Shown in pieces: positions 49,141-64,000 of a DNA stretch of 64,000 nt; the stretch's first letter is position 1; the number at the start of each line of letters is the position of its first letter. The translations under genes and the position numbers were made by a program. This stretch comes from Saururus chinensis. Lineage: Eukaryota; Streptophyta; Magnoliopsida; Piperales; Saururaceae. The stretch covers positions 12,524,001 to 12,588,000 of the forward strand of contig CP141150.1 of the NCBI GenBank assembly GCA_035235625.1. Direction: 5' to 3'. Below the pieces are notes generated by a model. It was not told the origin of the DNA, searched no databases, and saw only the letters and a list, made by a program, of their open reading frames with translations.

Positions 49141-50239
49141 ACACATTGAAATCAAAGTCGTTGAAAAGAATCATGTAATGAATTTAAGACAAAACTTTCG
49201 ATCGAGTCAAATTCAAAATAATAAAAATCAAGGTTTCCAATTAAATCCAAAGCCATACGAGAAAACAAAATTTCAACTCATTCTCTGTGAAAAATTGAAA
49301 TTTGAATCCATCTTAATTTCGATGCAAAACATGCAGAATGAAATTCTAAATTAAATCTAAATCAACTCATTTAGAAAGAATTTTCATATAACTCACGATT
49401 AAAATAAAATCGGACTTCATATATGTCACATATACAAAATGAAAAGTTTAAAAGCAGAATTCATATTAAATCCAATAAAATAAGCATGATGCAACAAATT
49501 TAAACTTAAGGCTATAAATAATTTTCAATTAAAAAAAATCAAATTGATGCTTGAATCAAAACTCATGCAACACATGGCGATAAAAATCTCAAATAATTAT
49601 TCGATTAAATCTCATATTAAATCAGGTGCAACACATTCAAGCAAAATTTTCAAATTAATTCTAATTTAAAAAAAATCGACATCTATAAAGTATAAGCGTG
49701 TCATTAATTAGATACACATACATAACATAAAAATAAAGGTTACTTCTAATAAAACAAATTAGAATTATCATAATTAGAGTTCGAAGCAATTTTCGTATCA
49801 TATCAACAAAACAAAATTAAGTATTAAAATCTGATACGACTTGTTCATAACAACGTATTCAAAACATGTTCGATTTAAGATCAAAATTAATAAAATTTAT
49901 GTTCGTAACAAATCCATTACAAAGCATGTACACAAAAATATGCTTAGAAATTGGAGTTCTCAAAATAGTAGTCCATATTAAATTAAAAATTATCGATGTA
50001 AAACAAAAATTCAAAATTAGAGTTCGTTTTAAATTTGATAACACACGGGCATAACCAAAGGATGAAAAATCGAAATTTATTTGAAATCTGCGACAACACG
50101 TTCAGAAGAGAAAATTAAAAAAATCACGATTCATTTCAAAATAATCAGAACATATTCAAAACAACAATTTCTATTTTCAAAATTTAAATCAAAATACTTA
50201 TTAAATTAATAAAATATTATACTCTCGCAAGCAGATCAA

Positions 50240-50254
50240 TGCTCCGATACCAAT
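50240..50254 (-). other. Primer binding site beside the LTR at 50255
   Basis: Minus strand TTGGTATCGGAGCA touches the LTR edge; it has the same single difference from the initiator-Met complement as the Tekay-like PBS. Confidence 0.8.
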
Positions 50255-52278
50255 TGTAACGACCCGACCCGAGCCGGGCCCGCAAAATCACTGATAGAAA
50301 ATTTTCTTTCCTTAAGCCAGGAATCATCGCCTGTGTGCGAGAGGTACAACGTTCATCTACGCTCTACGGAGCTTTAAGGCTTCCTCGTACGTAGACTTAG
50401 GTTGTAACGACCATTTACACACAACGAAGCTTCATAGCTCGTCGCATGTAAAACAGAATAAAACATATTATTTATAATGATTGGATCGGGCCAACGTTGC
50501 ATTGCCGTTGGTTGCCTACGTACGTATTGGATATTATTCCAATACGATCGGATCCGAACGTAGTTCTGCCTAATGGCTACTACATACAACAAGCATTACA
50601 AAAATCGTATAACATACGTATCTCCGAATATTTAATCGGAAGTGTAAATCGGAAGTTAATAAATTAACGTAATCATACGTCTCGCTCTACCATAGAGCGG
50701 GATTAAAATCACATACACATATCTCGCTCCATTACTGAATCGAGACTGAGCACATCAACCGGCTCGTTCTATCACTGAGCCGAGACCGGACACACACATC
50801 ACACGTCTTGCTCTACCTTAGAGCAAGACATCACACTTCATAACATATAAGCGCACATCATAGCACATAAGCTCACATCATGATATATAAACACGTATCA
50901 TGGCATAGCATACATCATGGCATATAAACACGTATCATGGCATATAAACACGTATCATGGCATAGCACACATCATGGCATATAAACACGTATCATGGCAT
51001 AGCACTCATCATGGCATAACACACATCATGGCATATAAACACGTATCATGGCATAGCACACATCATGGCATATAAACACGTATCATGGCATAGCACACAC
51101 ATCGTTCTATAATTAAAACGGAAGATTAGAAAAGCTTACTGCCCTCATGTCTCGTAGGGTAGTGTTATGCGGAGTTGCTCATATGAGCATCCTCCCCTTC
51201 AGATCCGAAGATATTGGACAGAGCTTCCTCTAGCCTCCATACGTTCTTCATCTTGTGTCGAAAGACTACGTATAATGTTCTCCTTGCCGGAGACTCTTCT
51301 CGTTTTCTGTGCCATGAGCAGCGGACAGAACCTCCCGTACTCTGGATTATTTCTCATGATGTAGTTCAATAATTTCGGATAGAACTTCGTCTTGCTTCGG
51401 GCCCCTATTTCTTGTTCGGTGCTCGAGGATAACGGGCGAAGCCTCTCCTAGTCTCGGGGCATTTCTTCCTCATACAATCATCAACTCATGAAACGGAACC
51501 CTCCATCGCGTAGATCATACTTGACTTAGTCAAGAACGCCTCTTGAACCGCCTAAATCGGAGTTAGGATGCTTAAGAACGAAGAGAAAGAAGTTTGTCGG
51601 TGCTCGGGCAGAACCTCTCCTTGTCTCGAGGCATTTCATCCTTATACGGTCTCCGAATCGAAGAAATGACCACTCCATCGCGCAGAGCACGCTCGATTTA
51701 GTAGGAAACGGGTCTTAAACGGCCTTAATCGGCTTCAGAACGATCAGAAACAGGGGAGGAGATGAACTGACCGAAAAATGGAACGAAATGGGGTTTATAT
51801 AGACCCCCGAGCCGCCGAAACTGCGGCGCCGCTGTTTCAGCGGCGGCGCCCGCGGAAAAAGCCCACGGTAACGCGGGCACGCATCGCGTCGCACCGCGCC
51901 GGCTCACCCATTTTCTATTTTTTTTTTTTTTTAAATACCAAAATACTTCAAACGCGCGTATCTCCCCACCCCGGAATCGGATTTGCGCGTTCTAGGTACC
52001 ATTGGACTCGTATCGATGAGCCCTTCAATACAAACCCACTTAAGTAATAAAATCACACTATTTCTACATGGGTCCCGCCTAATGTCTACGTTTCCCGAGG
52101 TCGTCACTTCCGGTCCCGACCTCCGTTTCGCACATTCTTCAAATCGTTACGCTCATTATGCCAAGCTCTACCTGGCTACGGGTATTTTATCTAATGAAAC
52201 CCCTTAACATTAATCTCAAATTACCGAATTACCCTTAACCCTCCTGGGTTAAGCGTAATCGAAAAACGGGTTGTTACA
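50255..52278 (-). repeat. LTR of a second non-coding element
   Basis: 2024 bp, TGTAACGACCCGACCC to CGGGTTGTTACA. Landmarks: 'cctacgtacgtattgg', 'cgatcggatccgaacgtagttctgcctaatggctac', 'cggtgctcgggcagaacctctcc', a TATA region near 51790, a GC-rich block near 51820-51900, and the upstream module 'gtttcccgaggtcgtcac'. With the PBS on its left it is a 5' LTR in minus orientation. Its partner 3' LTR is absent and the outer flank (CACAT) finds no match, so the left part was lost or rearranged. Confidence 0.82.
50840..51095. repeat. ~37-bp minisatellite in the LTR
   Basis: Units of 'catcatggcatataaacacgtatcatggcatagcac' type recur about six times, some shortened. The related LTR at 56054 has only a degenerate, unexpanded version near 56590-56700. 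Confidence 0.85.
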
Positions 52279-54113
52279 CATCGGGCCATGGAAGCTAGAA
52301 TGATAAGAGTTTTCCCATGATGCTCCATACCTGTGCACGCTAGAACCGATTATTTTTCTTGATGGGTAACCAAAATATGATAATCCAAGGTTTCCCCCTA
52401 GAATTAACTAGAGAGTGCAAGCACCCACGTATCATTGTACGTATCAAATCATTTTCACACAGAATTTCTTTATAGAAAACAAAGCTATAAATCATGCTTG
52501 AGCAAAATATTACAACAAAACGAAAATCCCATCAGAGGGCATCGGTTTAAAACTTAAAAACCTTTTACCCTCTCTATGATGTACAATTTACAAAATAAAC
52601 TTTAATTTTAAAATCAAATTCAAAACAGACGTTCCAAATTCAAATCAAACTTGAAATTGAAATTCGTGTCAATATACTAGTAGAATCAGTCTTGGAGCTA
52701 TCCACTAATCCTCATGTCCTATACCACGGGCGTTTGATGGTTTCTCTGTATTAATTTTACTGTCCATCGAGACAACATTACTAATTTCAAATCACTTTTC
52801 AAAACACAAAGGATTTCAAATTTATTTTTATATCAAACCCACAAGCATACTCAACTTTAGAGTGATCCACTAACACTGCGTGTCCCAGACCACCGGTGTT
52901 TGGTAGTTTATCTTTGGGAGTTCCTCTACTTTTTAAAAATGAACTTTCATAATGTAGACATTTCAAAATTGAATCTTGTGTCAATATATTTGCAGAATTT
53001 ACCATAGAGCTTTCCACAACAACTCACGTCCTATTCCGTGGGTGTTTAGTGGTTTCTCCTTTGACCCTCTATAGCCTTTCTAAATATATTTATTTTATAA
53101 TCAAATGAATTTTTTAAAACAAACAATTTCAAATCAAATTTTATTTTCAACACACCAGCAAAACTACCCCTAGAGGTATCCACTAACACCTCACATCCCA
53201 TACCATGGGTGTTTCGTGGTTTTTCCTAGGTGGTTCCACCATCTTTCAAAATAGATCTGTTGAACTTCCAAAATGTAAGTATTTCGAAGTTGAATTTTTA
53301 TTTCAATATACCAGCAGAACTAACTCTAGAGTTTTCCACTAATGCTCACATACTATACCACGGGTATTTGGTGGTTACCCTTAGATAGTTCCACCGTCAT
53401 TTAAAGCAAAATCATTTCTTAATCAAATGCATTTTCTGAAACAAACAATTCAAAATCAAATTTTATTTAAATATACAGGTAGAATTAGTCGTAGAGTCTT
53501 CCACTAGTGTCTCGTGGCCCATACCACGGGCGTTTGGTAGTTACTCTTTAGTAATTCTACCATCGTTTAAAATAAATTTGATTTACATCCATTTTTTGAT
53601 ACACTATTTGAAATCAAAGTCGCTAAAATTATTTTAAAAAACCATGTAACAGATTCAGAACCAATATTTCCTATTGATCCAAATTGACAACCGAAATTCA
53701 TACAATCAGAGTTCAGATCAAATCCGATGCCTCACATGCAAAACAAAATTTTAAATCATTCATGATTTAAGAATCAAAATCATAAAATAGGAGTTTGTCT
53801 TGTATCCGATGTAACACATACAAAATAGAATTTCAAATCAAATTTGATTCAACTTATTTAGAACATAATTTTTAAATCACTCCTAATTAAAAATTAGTGT
53901 TCGTATTAAATCCGATGTCATACATACATAACAAAAACTTCAAATTCAGAATTGATATTAACATTGTTGCAACACTTAGAAAACAGAATGTGCAAATCTA
54001 AAATTCAATGTAACACAGTCAGAACAAGATCGAGATTAATTCCGATTTAAAATAGGGATTCAAATCAAATCACTATATATTTTTAAAACAATGTACTCTC
54101 GCATATAGAGAAA
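52279..54113. mobile_element. Internal, non-coding DNA of the LARD-like element, PBS side
   Basis: About 1.8 kb with no retroviral motifs. A diverged tandem repeat of about 150-165 bp fills 52690-53560; its units contain 'tccacta', 'ccataccacgggtgtttggtggtt' and 'aattctacc', homologous to the 127-bp units at 48811. Confidence 0.7.
52690..53560. repeat. ~150-165-bp diverged tandem repeat
   Basis: Unit landmarks ('tccacta' followed by a 'taccacgg' phrase) near 52696, 52862, 53012, 53177, 53333 and 53496. Confidence 0.75.
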
Positions 54114-54114
54114 A

Positions 54115-54126
54115 GCTCTGATACCA
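54115..54126 (-). other. Perfect initiator-Met primer binding site
   Basis: Minus strand TGGTATCAGAGC, two bases from the LTR that starts at 54129. Confidence 0.9.
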
Positions 54127-56048
54127 TTTGTAACACCCCAACCTAGAAATCGACCAGAGTCGGGGATTTAAAACACAAAATTGGAGTTAATTAATTAAAA
54201 AATAGAATGAGACCAACCAAGATCAGCGGACTCTGTGTGCGAGAATCGTAACATTCCTCTATGCACTATGGAGCTTTAGCGCTCCATTGTGCGTAGGCAG
54301 GAACAAACCTAATTTTACAACTAATTTGGATCGGGCTAACGTTGCCTTACTGTTGGTTGCCTACGAACATATTAGATAACATCAACGTGGTTATTCCAAA
54401 ATGATAGGATCTGAACGTAGTTCTACCTAATGGCTATTACATGCATGAGGCACTACAAAAACACATGCATCAAACTACGTATATAATCGGAGTCATACGA
54501 AAATCACATGAAAATCATAGAAGTCAAACAGAAGCTAACAAATTAGCAAAATCATACATCTCACTTAAGTGAGCAAAATACTAGTAGAATCACACATCTC
54601 ATCAATCACATAGCGGAGTAGAACACACAACAGAGCAAATTAGATCATATCGGGTCCCATTAGATTATATCAGATTTCATCTTACCATAACAAATCATAT
54701 CATATCGGATCAGAGCATATCAAATCAAAATAGAGCATTTCAGAGTAGACTAGATCGAAAGAGAATATATAAAAGAAGATTGAATCGGAACATATCATAA
54801 TCCATCAGATCATAGTAAATCATACTTCTTAGTTAGTACATTAATATTACTATTTAAGATGCGCATGCATATAAGTCATATTCGTTGGGCCAAAGCCAGT
54901 GGCCGAAAATGCTACTTCCCATTGGAAGGACTGGGATTTGGGGACTCTTTCCTACAGGGTCTGAGTCATGCGTAACGGAAAGTGGGGGTCCAGAGGTGGA
55001 ATCGGGCCGGAAGTGCTGGTCCTTGCCGTCACTGGGCCGGGCCAAAGACCACATTAGTTGGACATGTGGTCCAAGTCCATGTAATGTCAGGCTGGACAAG
55101 CTAGCCCTGGGTTGGGGCGGGGCCTGCGGCAATGGTTAGACACATACCCCAAAGTTTGGCGGCATCTGGTTAAGGCAAAAGACATGCAGGATGGAGGAGA
55201 GGAACAACAGAGGCTGGGAACGGTAGTACCTTATCGTCATTGGGTCAAGTCGGTGTCCTCAGTTGTCCGCTACCTAACATCGGTGGCCGCAGATTTGCCA
55301 GTCAAAAGAAACGAAGGGACACTATTTAGCTGGGAGCGATAGTGTGCCGAGCTAGGGCGATAGACACATTATCGCCGGGCTATGAAATGTCGGACAAGGC
55401 TGGAGACCAGACCTAGAAAATGGCAGCAACCCAGCAGTTGTCAGATCATAGGAAGCTGAATGGGCGTCAATCCCATATCATCCGACATCCGGCGGCAGAA
55501 AATGGATGCCACTAGAGAAAAGGGCAAACTTTAGTCCGATCCGGGTCGGCCAATTGAGCTAATCAAAACCGATCGGGGCAAGGGAGGCCAGACCTCGGCA
55601 CCTCACTGTCACTGGCTCAAGGCGAAAATCTAGAGGCCAATAAGTGGGTGGAGATCGATAGTGAAAACAAACTACAGAAAAATCAATGGAAACGGGGAAT
55701 TTTGGTCCCGAACGAAATAGGGAAGAGGAGGGAGCCAAGGGAAGCAAAGGTGATTTGGGCCAGGGGCAGCGACCTTGCCTTCTTTAGGCGAAGGGGGGCA
55801 AAATGCCAGCTGACGGTGGTTGGTGATGAGCGGCGCTGCCACTGGTTGCAATGCACAGAAACAACAAAAAGAAGGGGCATATGGATTTTTACTTAACGCA
55901 TGCGAAGGAGAGGCGGGAAGGCCAGGACAGTTGTGCTCGGATGTCGTCCTAGCTGGGGTGAAGCCATGGCAGTGGGCTAGAGGCCAATCTGCCAGCAGTG
56001 GCGGATAGAGAGAATGAAGAATGGGCGGTTTAGTCGGCTGAAACGGGA

Positions 56049-58222
<2,174 letters not shown>

Positions 58223-58263
58223 GGAGAGAGAAAGGCGGATGGCCAGTGGGGCCAAGCCAGGGT

Positions 58264-59070
58264 GGCGGTGATAAGGCTGCAAATTTTAAGGCCCAGCCTG
58301 TTAGCCCGACCAGTAGATATTCGGGCTTGGGTCGAAAATTTTTTGAATCGGGTCGGGTCGGGCCAAGCCTTAAATTTGAAAGCCCGAAACATTTAGGGCC
58401 GGGCTTGGGCCTGGGAAAAAAGGGAAAGCCCGGCCCGGCCCAGCTTGTAAACTCAAAATTCACTTTACCAAAAGTAGGGTTTATGGGTTGCATTTATTTG
58501 TTGTCTTGGGAGAAAGAATCATCTTTTCCAATTGAAGTTAGAACATTTGAAAGGATCTTTTGCTGTGTAATTTGAGGGACTAGGTTTTGAATTCTTAAGA
58601 AGGATTGGTGAACATTATTACTACCTTTTGTCTGCAACATTCTTTGCATTGGTCATTTATTGGATCGAACCTCAAATTTGGATTGAAATTAAGGGCTTAA
58701 TTTGTAATGATATGAAAGTTTGGCCGTTGTAGGCTCATTTTTTATGTCAAATGAGAGATAGCTGGACGTAGAATGTTAGAATTGTGAGGTTGTTTTTGTT
58801 CATGAAATAAAATTAAATTATGAGTTTTATCTATTTTTTTCGGCTTTTGTTGTTTTCACTTTATTTGTCAATTACACTTAGGTAATATACCTATTAGTTA
58901 GTAGTAAATGCGATGAAGAAAAAAAATTATATTATTATGTCAAAAGCCCGTAGCCCGACCCGAGCCCAAACATCGGGCCTGGCTTTTTTTTTGACATTTT
59001 TATTTAGGGTCAGGCTCGAGCTTACCCCTAGCCCGCCAAAGCCTGGTCCGCTTGCAACCCTAGGCGGCGA
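58264..59070. mobile_element. hAT-like non-autonomous DNA transposon
   Basis: Element 58272-59062, 791 bp, flanked by GGCGGTGA and GGCGGCGA (8-bp duplication, one mismatch). Ends TAAGGCTGCAAAT and, reversed, TAGGGTTGCAAGC are imperfect inverted repeats. Both subterminal regions are rich in GGGCC/GCCCG motifs ('gggcttggg', 'cccggcccggcc'), a pattern common in plant hAT-type elements. No transposase; the interior is AT-rich. Confidence 0.8.
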
Positions 59071-59444
59071 TGCCAGTCCGAGGCTGACAAGGAAGAAGTT
59101 GGCAGTGGTGTTGCCTCTGACCTCACAGAAGGAAGGGGCAATTTCCTTCCTCTATTCCGCCCGTGGGTCAAGTGCACTGTAGAGTGCCCAATCCGATTTT
59201 TTATTTTATTTTTTTCTCTTCCTTTCTTTTGTTTATGTACTCCTTTGCGTCTCTTTTTTTTTCTCCAGTTTTCGCGCTGAAACTTTTTGTGGCACGTAGA
59301 GGCCAATGACCTACGACTAAACACTACTCCCGACTCTGCAGTTACGAATATTGAGGTTAATCATGAAAATAGATACCCCGAAGCATCAAATTTACCCATA
59401 GAATATACGAGCATAAAATTGCAAAAAAAATCAGGAATGTTATA

Positions 59445-61390
59445 GACATGTTGCCTTTGCTTTGTCCCTTAGAAAGTGGAGGTTAATTATTGGTGAAGGA
59501 AAAATATATTTCACAGTACTTGCACTATTATGAGTAAGGTTGATCAACTTGTTATTTGATTCGGGAAGTTGTGACAATGTGGTGGCTGAAGAAGCTATTC
59601 ATAACCTTCAATTGAGCACTTCACTCCATCCTCATCCATGTAAACCTTCTTGGCTAAAGAAAGGAAGTGAGGCACAAGTTTCTGAACAATGTTTAGCCCC
59701 TTTCCCTATTGGTTCTACATATAAAGATCAGATATAGTGTAATATTGTTGTTATGGATGCATGTCATTTGTTGCTTGGGCATCCTTGGCAATATGATCAA
59801 TGTGTGATGCATGATGGTCGTAAAAACATATATAATTTTATTTAGAATAACACAAAAATTGTTCTTGTGTCCCATAAGGATGAGGTGGTTAAAGCCCAAA
59901 ATAACAAAAGGTGACTTTTTTCTAAGGGAAAATTTCTTAAAGAATTGAAAGGAGATGTTGTTGTGTATGCTTTTGTTTCTAAGGAAAATAATGAAGGTGA
60001 GGATGTTTGCGAAAAGGTTAAACCTTTGGTGGAGGAGTATCATTATGTTCTTCTGGAATCCATACCTAATTAATTATCACCCTTTAGAGACATCCAATAT
60101 TATATTGACCTTGTTCCATGATATACACTCCATAATTGTCCTCATTATAGGATGAGTCCAAAAGAGTATGAGGAGCTTTAGCAACAAGTCCTTGAGTTGT
60201 TGAGCAAGGGACATATTAGAGAGAGTCTGAGTCTATGTGTCGTGCCATCTTTGTTAACACCAAAGAAAATGATAGTGGATGGCATATGTGTGTGGATACA
60301 TTGCCATTTATAAGATTGTTGTGAAGTATCACTTTCCTATTCCACACATTAATGATTCGCTTGATCAGTTGAGTGGTGCTTCTATATTCAGCAAGCTGGA
60401 TTTGAATAGTGGTTATCATAAAATTAGAATCAGACTAGGTGATGAGTGGAAGACATCTTTCAAGATAAGGGAAGGGCTATATGAGTGGTTGGTCATGCCT
60501 TTAAGGTTGTCAAATGCCCCTTGCACATTCATGAGGATAATGAACCAAGCTCCCTGACCATTTATTTGCATATTTATCGTGGTCTATTTTGATAATATAC
60601 TTATACATAGTTTTAATATTAGTTCTAACTTACAACATATAGAGGATATTTTAGTTGCTATTTGTAGGGATAAACTTTTTGCAGCTATCAATAAATGCTT
60701 TTTCATAATTTTGTACTCTTCCTTGGGTATGTTCTCTTAAAAGATGAGATCATTGTAGATGAAAGTAAATTTGATGTGGTGAAGCAATGACCAAGGCCTA
60801 CTAATGTACATGAGGTAAGGAGTTTATATAGATTAACTTTTTTCTATAGGAGGTTTATTCCCCATTTCAATACTATTATGGCTCCCATTATTGATTACAT
60901 GAACTTAAGATCTTTTGTTTGGAATGATGAAGTTAAACGTGCTTTTGTTATTATTAAAGAAAAACTTATTTCAATGCTTATATTAGTCTTACCTAACTTT
61001 GCCAAGCCTTTTAAGTTGCATTGTGATGCTTTAAAGGTTAGTATTAAGGTTGTCTTAAGTCAAGAGAACTGCTCAATTGCTTATTTTAGTGATACATTAG
61101 CATGAGCTCAAGGAAGTTATAATGCCTATGATGTTGATTTTTATGTTGTTGTCCAAGTTATTTGACAATAGAGCCATTATTTGATTCATACATAATTTAT
61201 TCTTTATTCTTAACATTCTGCTCTCAAGCATACTAATAGCCAAGAGAAATTGTCTGTTAGGCATGTGCAGTGGGCATCATATTTGTAAGAACATCATATT
61301 TGTAAAAATTTACTTTTATTCTTATTCATAAGTCTGGTGTTTAGAACAAAGTTACAAATGCCTTGAGTCAACAAGCATGCTTACTTACTA
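59445..61390 (+). pseudogene. pol relic of the CRM-like gypsy family, plus strand
   Basis: Same family as 13155-17237 in opposite orientation. Protease LLFDSGSCDNVVAEEA (about 59545-59595) and the SWLKKGSEAQVSEQC block; LLLGHPWQYDQCVMHDG near 59770-59820; RT with [43 protein letters not shown] and LYEWLVMP (60310-60560); the catalytic YxDD region decayed (VVYFDNILI near 60585); RNase H start PFKLHCDA near 61020; SVRHVQWASY near 61255. Many stops and indels. It is cut at its left by the LARD-like LTR, and the rest of the element was not found to the left of the LARD stack. Confidence 0.82.
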
Positions 61391-64000
61391 GCATGGGAAC
61401 TATAAGATCCCTAACCCGGTCTATTTTAATTAATTATGTTGTTATTATGTGGTTTTCATGTTAATTAGCCAGTTTGTCTTGTTTGGGGGTTAAAAGAGGA
61501 TAATGATGGTTTTATTGAGGTTTTCACTTGATTCTATAAGTTTCTATATAAAACTAATTTCTGTGATTTTTAAGGAATTTTTGGGATTTTATAGGATTTT
61601 TTTGTAAAATTAGGATGCATATCCCACTGTGGGCCCCACATTTGTGTTTCAGGGTGAAGGTGACACGAGATCCTAAACCCAACTTATTTCAGTATTAAAG
61701 AGTTTCAAAATATTTAAATTTTATTTTAGACCTAAAACGAGCAAATTACCTATTTTTAGTACAAAATTCTATTTGTACCCCAATTCTGTCTTCATCTCCT
61801 TCTAGCAACTTAATCAAAAACTCCTTCTTTGATTGTTGATCTCCCTTTGAGTTTCTTCAATCACTCCTTAATGAAGAACTTTTTTGCAACTCCTCAAGTT
61901 TTTATGTGTATGTGTTGTGAATTTCTCTTCAATTTTGGCTAATTGAATTAATCTTCAAAGCATCTAGCCACTAGACAGCTCTATAATTTCAAAACTCAAT
62001 GGAGTAGACTCACCAATCACTCTCTATGCTAACAATGACTTCTCTCCTCTTTTTCCACATCCAAAACACCTCTTATATAGATAACTAAGCCAGTTTACGT
62101 GTTAGACCTTGAATATGAATTAAATTCATCTCAAAATGGCATGTTTTTTGGAAATACGAGCTCTAGCTATTGATCACTATAGTAACCAATTGATCCCCAA
62201 CTCTCGGCTTCATTTTGTGAAAACTGCTACAATAACATATCGATCACTCCTATTCATTGATCGATCACTACTACAATGTTGCTATATTATTGTGCCATGT
62301 TTGATACAATATTAAAATTTAAAAATTTCCCAATTAATCCCATGTTTAATCCTGATTAATCTTGAATGAAAATTTTACATACTTATGTATTTTTTTACTC
62401 ATTTTCCACTCATTCTTTTCTCACTCTCTAATATGATAAAACCATTATCTTATGTATTTGAATCAGATGTGTGTATATGTTTTTACCTATGAAAATACAT
62501 ATGAGTCTTCTAATCTGCTCCATCTTCACCATGTGATCTTAAGTAGTAAGTATACTATTCTATAACTCAAATTACACATCAATTTGACATTGTTTTGTTC
62601 ACTAAAATAAATCAATGCAATATATATGACCACATATATTCTTATGCCACTTATCAATTGTGATAGTGAAGTGACTATAGCATGGACCTATAATAGTGTA
62701 TATAGTGGCTAACGACATGTCTAAGTCGACACATTAGTCTTAAGTATGAGTATATGAGGTAATTGATACAAGATGATATTATTACACTTGCCTAAGTAAG
62801 GCTAAGTAAAAACTTGGTGATCTTTTTACCAATGGTCTTTTGCATGACATTGTGAGAATGACAACTTTGGAGACGAGGTTAAAACCCTCGTTGACGTTAA
62901 CAATGATAGTAACCTAATGGTGCTCTCATTTACTACTAGTGTAAGGTTCAATGGGTAAGAACAAGTTATTGTTTTAACACAAATACTAGTGCAAGAGCTC
63001 TATGTTTGTGTTCGCTAGTTTTGTGAACTCCTTTAAAGAATTTTTTGTGAATGTCACTTGTAAAGGTTAAGTTTTAAGCACTTAATGATGTTCAAGTTAT
63101 ATGCCCATCTAACAGAGACATAAGAGAACTTAACCTATGGGGACATAGAAGTGGTGTCACTTCTTTTTGGAAGGAAAGCGTTTACTTCCTGGAGTGTCTT
63201 CCGAGAACCAGGACCTTACATGACCATATAGGTATTGAGCATGTGATTTTGTTCTTCTCATAGAGGTTGATGTTTTGCTATTTGTAGAGTTGTCAGTTTT
63301 GTATTTAGAGTGGGTAGTTCAATATTAGCAGCCACAAACTTTTATTTATCATTGTAATTCTTGTACTAATTAGAGGTTCAATTTGAAATAAACCTTCTTG
63401 TATTTAGTGAAATGTTTGTGGAATTGTTTGTTGGTTTTATGGTTACTTTTTATAATAAAAAGTGGGCGATTGGTATGTTTTTATCCTAAAAAGTGACCAC
63501 TGATCGATTGGAAATGTTAACTGATCGATCGCTTGATCAATTGCCTTCTCAATATTTATAGTAAACTAAATGATTGATCATTTTGTATAGTGCAATAGAT
63601 TGTTCAAGTTATTATGATGTCATTTTTTTAAATTGATCAATTACTAGTGTAGTATGATCGATCGTGAAAGTTACTATGATGACATTTTTGAAAACTGATT
63701 GATTACTTTGTGAGGGTGATCAATCGTTTCACTCACCCTCTCAGATTTTATTAGTTAAAAAATGTCTCTTTCGGAAGTGTTTTTGTGTTTCTTCCTAAAA
63801 GATGTCTTTTCTATGCAGTTTTACATAAATATACTATATATGTATGTTTTGTATAATAATTTTTTGTATGTTTTCCAAAACCTTGACTAGCCAACTCTTT
63901 CACAAAAACCACAATGAAAGAAAAAGGGGATTCTCCACTTTTGCTAAATATAGATCCTACACTGCCCTGACTATCTTGGGAGGAGAATGTAATTGAGAAT
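61391..64000. other. AT-rich DNA with LTR-like GATCGATC patches, unresolved
   Basis: No coding region. 'ataagatccctaacccgg' at 61410 resembles an LTR start. At 62160-62290, 'gatccccaactctcggcttcattttg' and several (T)GATCGATC runs resemble the CRM-like LTR near 12820-12910 in the same orientation. A second GATCGATC-rich patch lies at 63500-63730. These look like decayed LTR pieces; no boundaries can be set. Confidence 0.4.

Larger units (their letters stand above)
47291..50238. mobile_element. Non-coding internal region of a LARD-like LTR element
   Basis: About 2.9 kb, A-rich on the plus strand, with no gag or pol motif in any frame. Contains twofold repetition of 'aaacatatataaactaaattcg' (47440-47590), two pieces of the Tekay-type LTR (47985-48735), a ~127-bp tandem repeat (48811-49140), then unstructured A-rich sequence to a PBS. 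Long non-coding interior plus PBS and PPT is the definition of a LARD. Confidence 0.65.

Noticed and set aside
50790-51100. Possible CRISPR-like regular repeats
   Set aside because: Head-to-tail minisatellite without unique spacers, within a plant LTR.

Overview
Nuclear DNA of a flowering plant, dominated by transposable elements. The evidence is a GH19 chitinase with a plant-type intron, a cytosolic ribosomal protein S2 gene relic, mudrA-type Mutator-like DNA, several Ty3/gypsy LTR families primed by initiator-Met tRNA, an L1-type LINE piece and a hAT-like element. The sequence does not fix the species. Only one apparently functional host gene is visible: the last two exons of a chitinase at the left edge. 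All coordinates, spacings and similarities were read by eye; no alignment or database search was run.

Layout. 1-690: chitinase 3' end. 691-3358: AT-rich intergenic DNA with one Stowaway-like end. 3368-11207: a complete but dead Mutator-like element (MULE) with a 9-bp target duplication, transposase on the minus strand, and a solo gypsy LTR (7665-9284) sitting in the transposase intron. 11344-17865: two copies of a second gypsy family (short LTR, CRM-like proteins) lying in opposite orientation and meeting at a TTC microsatellite. 17906-19434: an LTR-like block. About 19600-19985: a LINE endonuclease relic. 23361-23973: a frameshifted ribosomal protein S2 exon. About 26070-46383: a T-rich tandem array of ~1.25-1.5 kb monomers in which two monomer types alternate strictly, giving a ~2.75 kb dimer. 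It is split by a complete Tekay/Del-like gypsy element (33292-42018) with 1.72 kb LTRs and a GCTTA target duplication.

46384-59444 is a stack of LTR elements with no pol genes (LARD-like). A truncated LTR and PPT at the left are followed by non-coding internal DNA with tandem repeats and copied pieces of the Tekay LTR. Then come a second LTR (50255-52278), more internal DNA with a perfect initiator-Met PBS, and a ~3.1 kb LTR (54129-59444). That LTR itself contains a solo LTR (56054-58217, AAAGA duplication) and a 791-bp hAT-like element (58272-59062). 59445-61390 is a plus-strand relic of the CRM-like gypsy family. 61391-64000 is AT-rich and unresolved.

The most unusual points are: the alternating two-type satellite; a small CCHC zinc-knuckle reading frame between the PBS and gag of the Tekay-like element; many short ACACGAT/ATCGTGT palindromes in the non-coding parts of the MULE; and sequence modules shared between otherwise different LTR families. 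None of the transposable-element polyproteins is intact.
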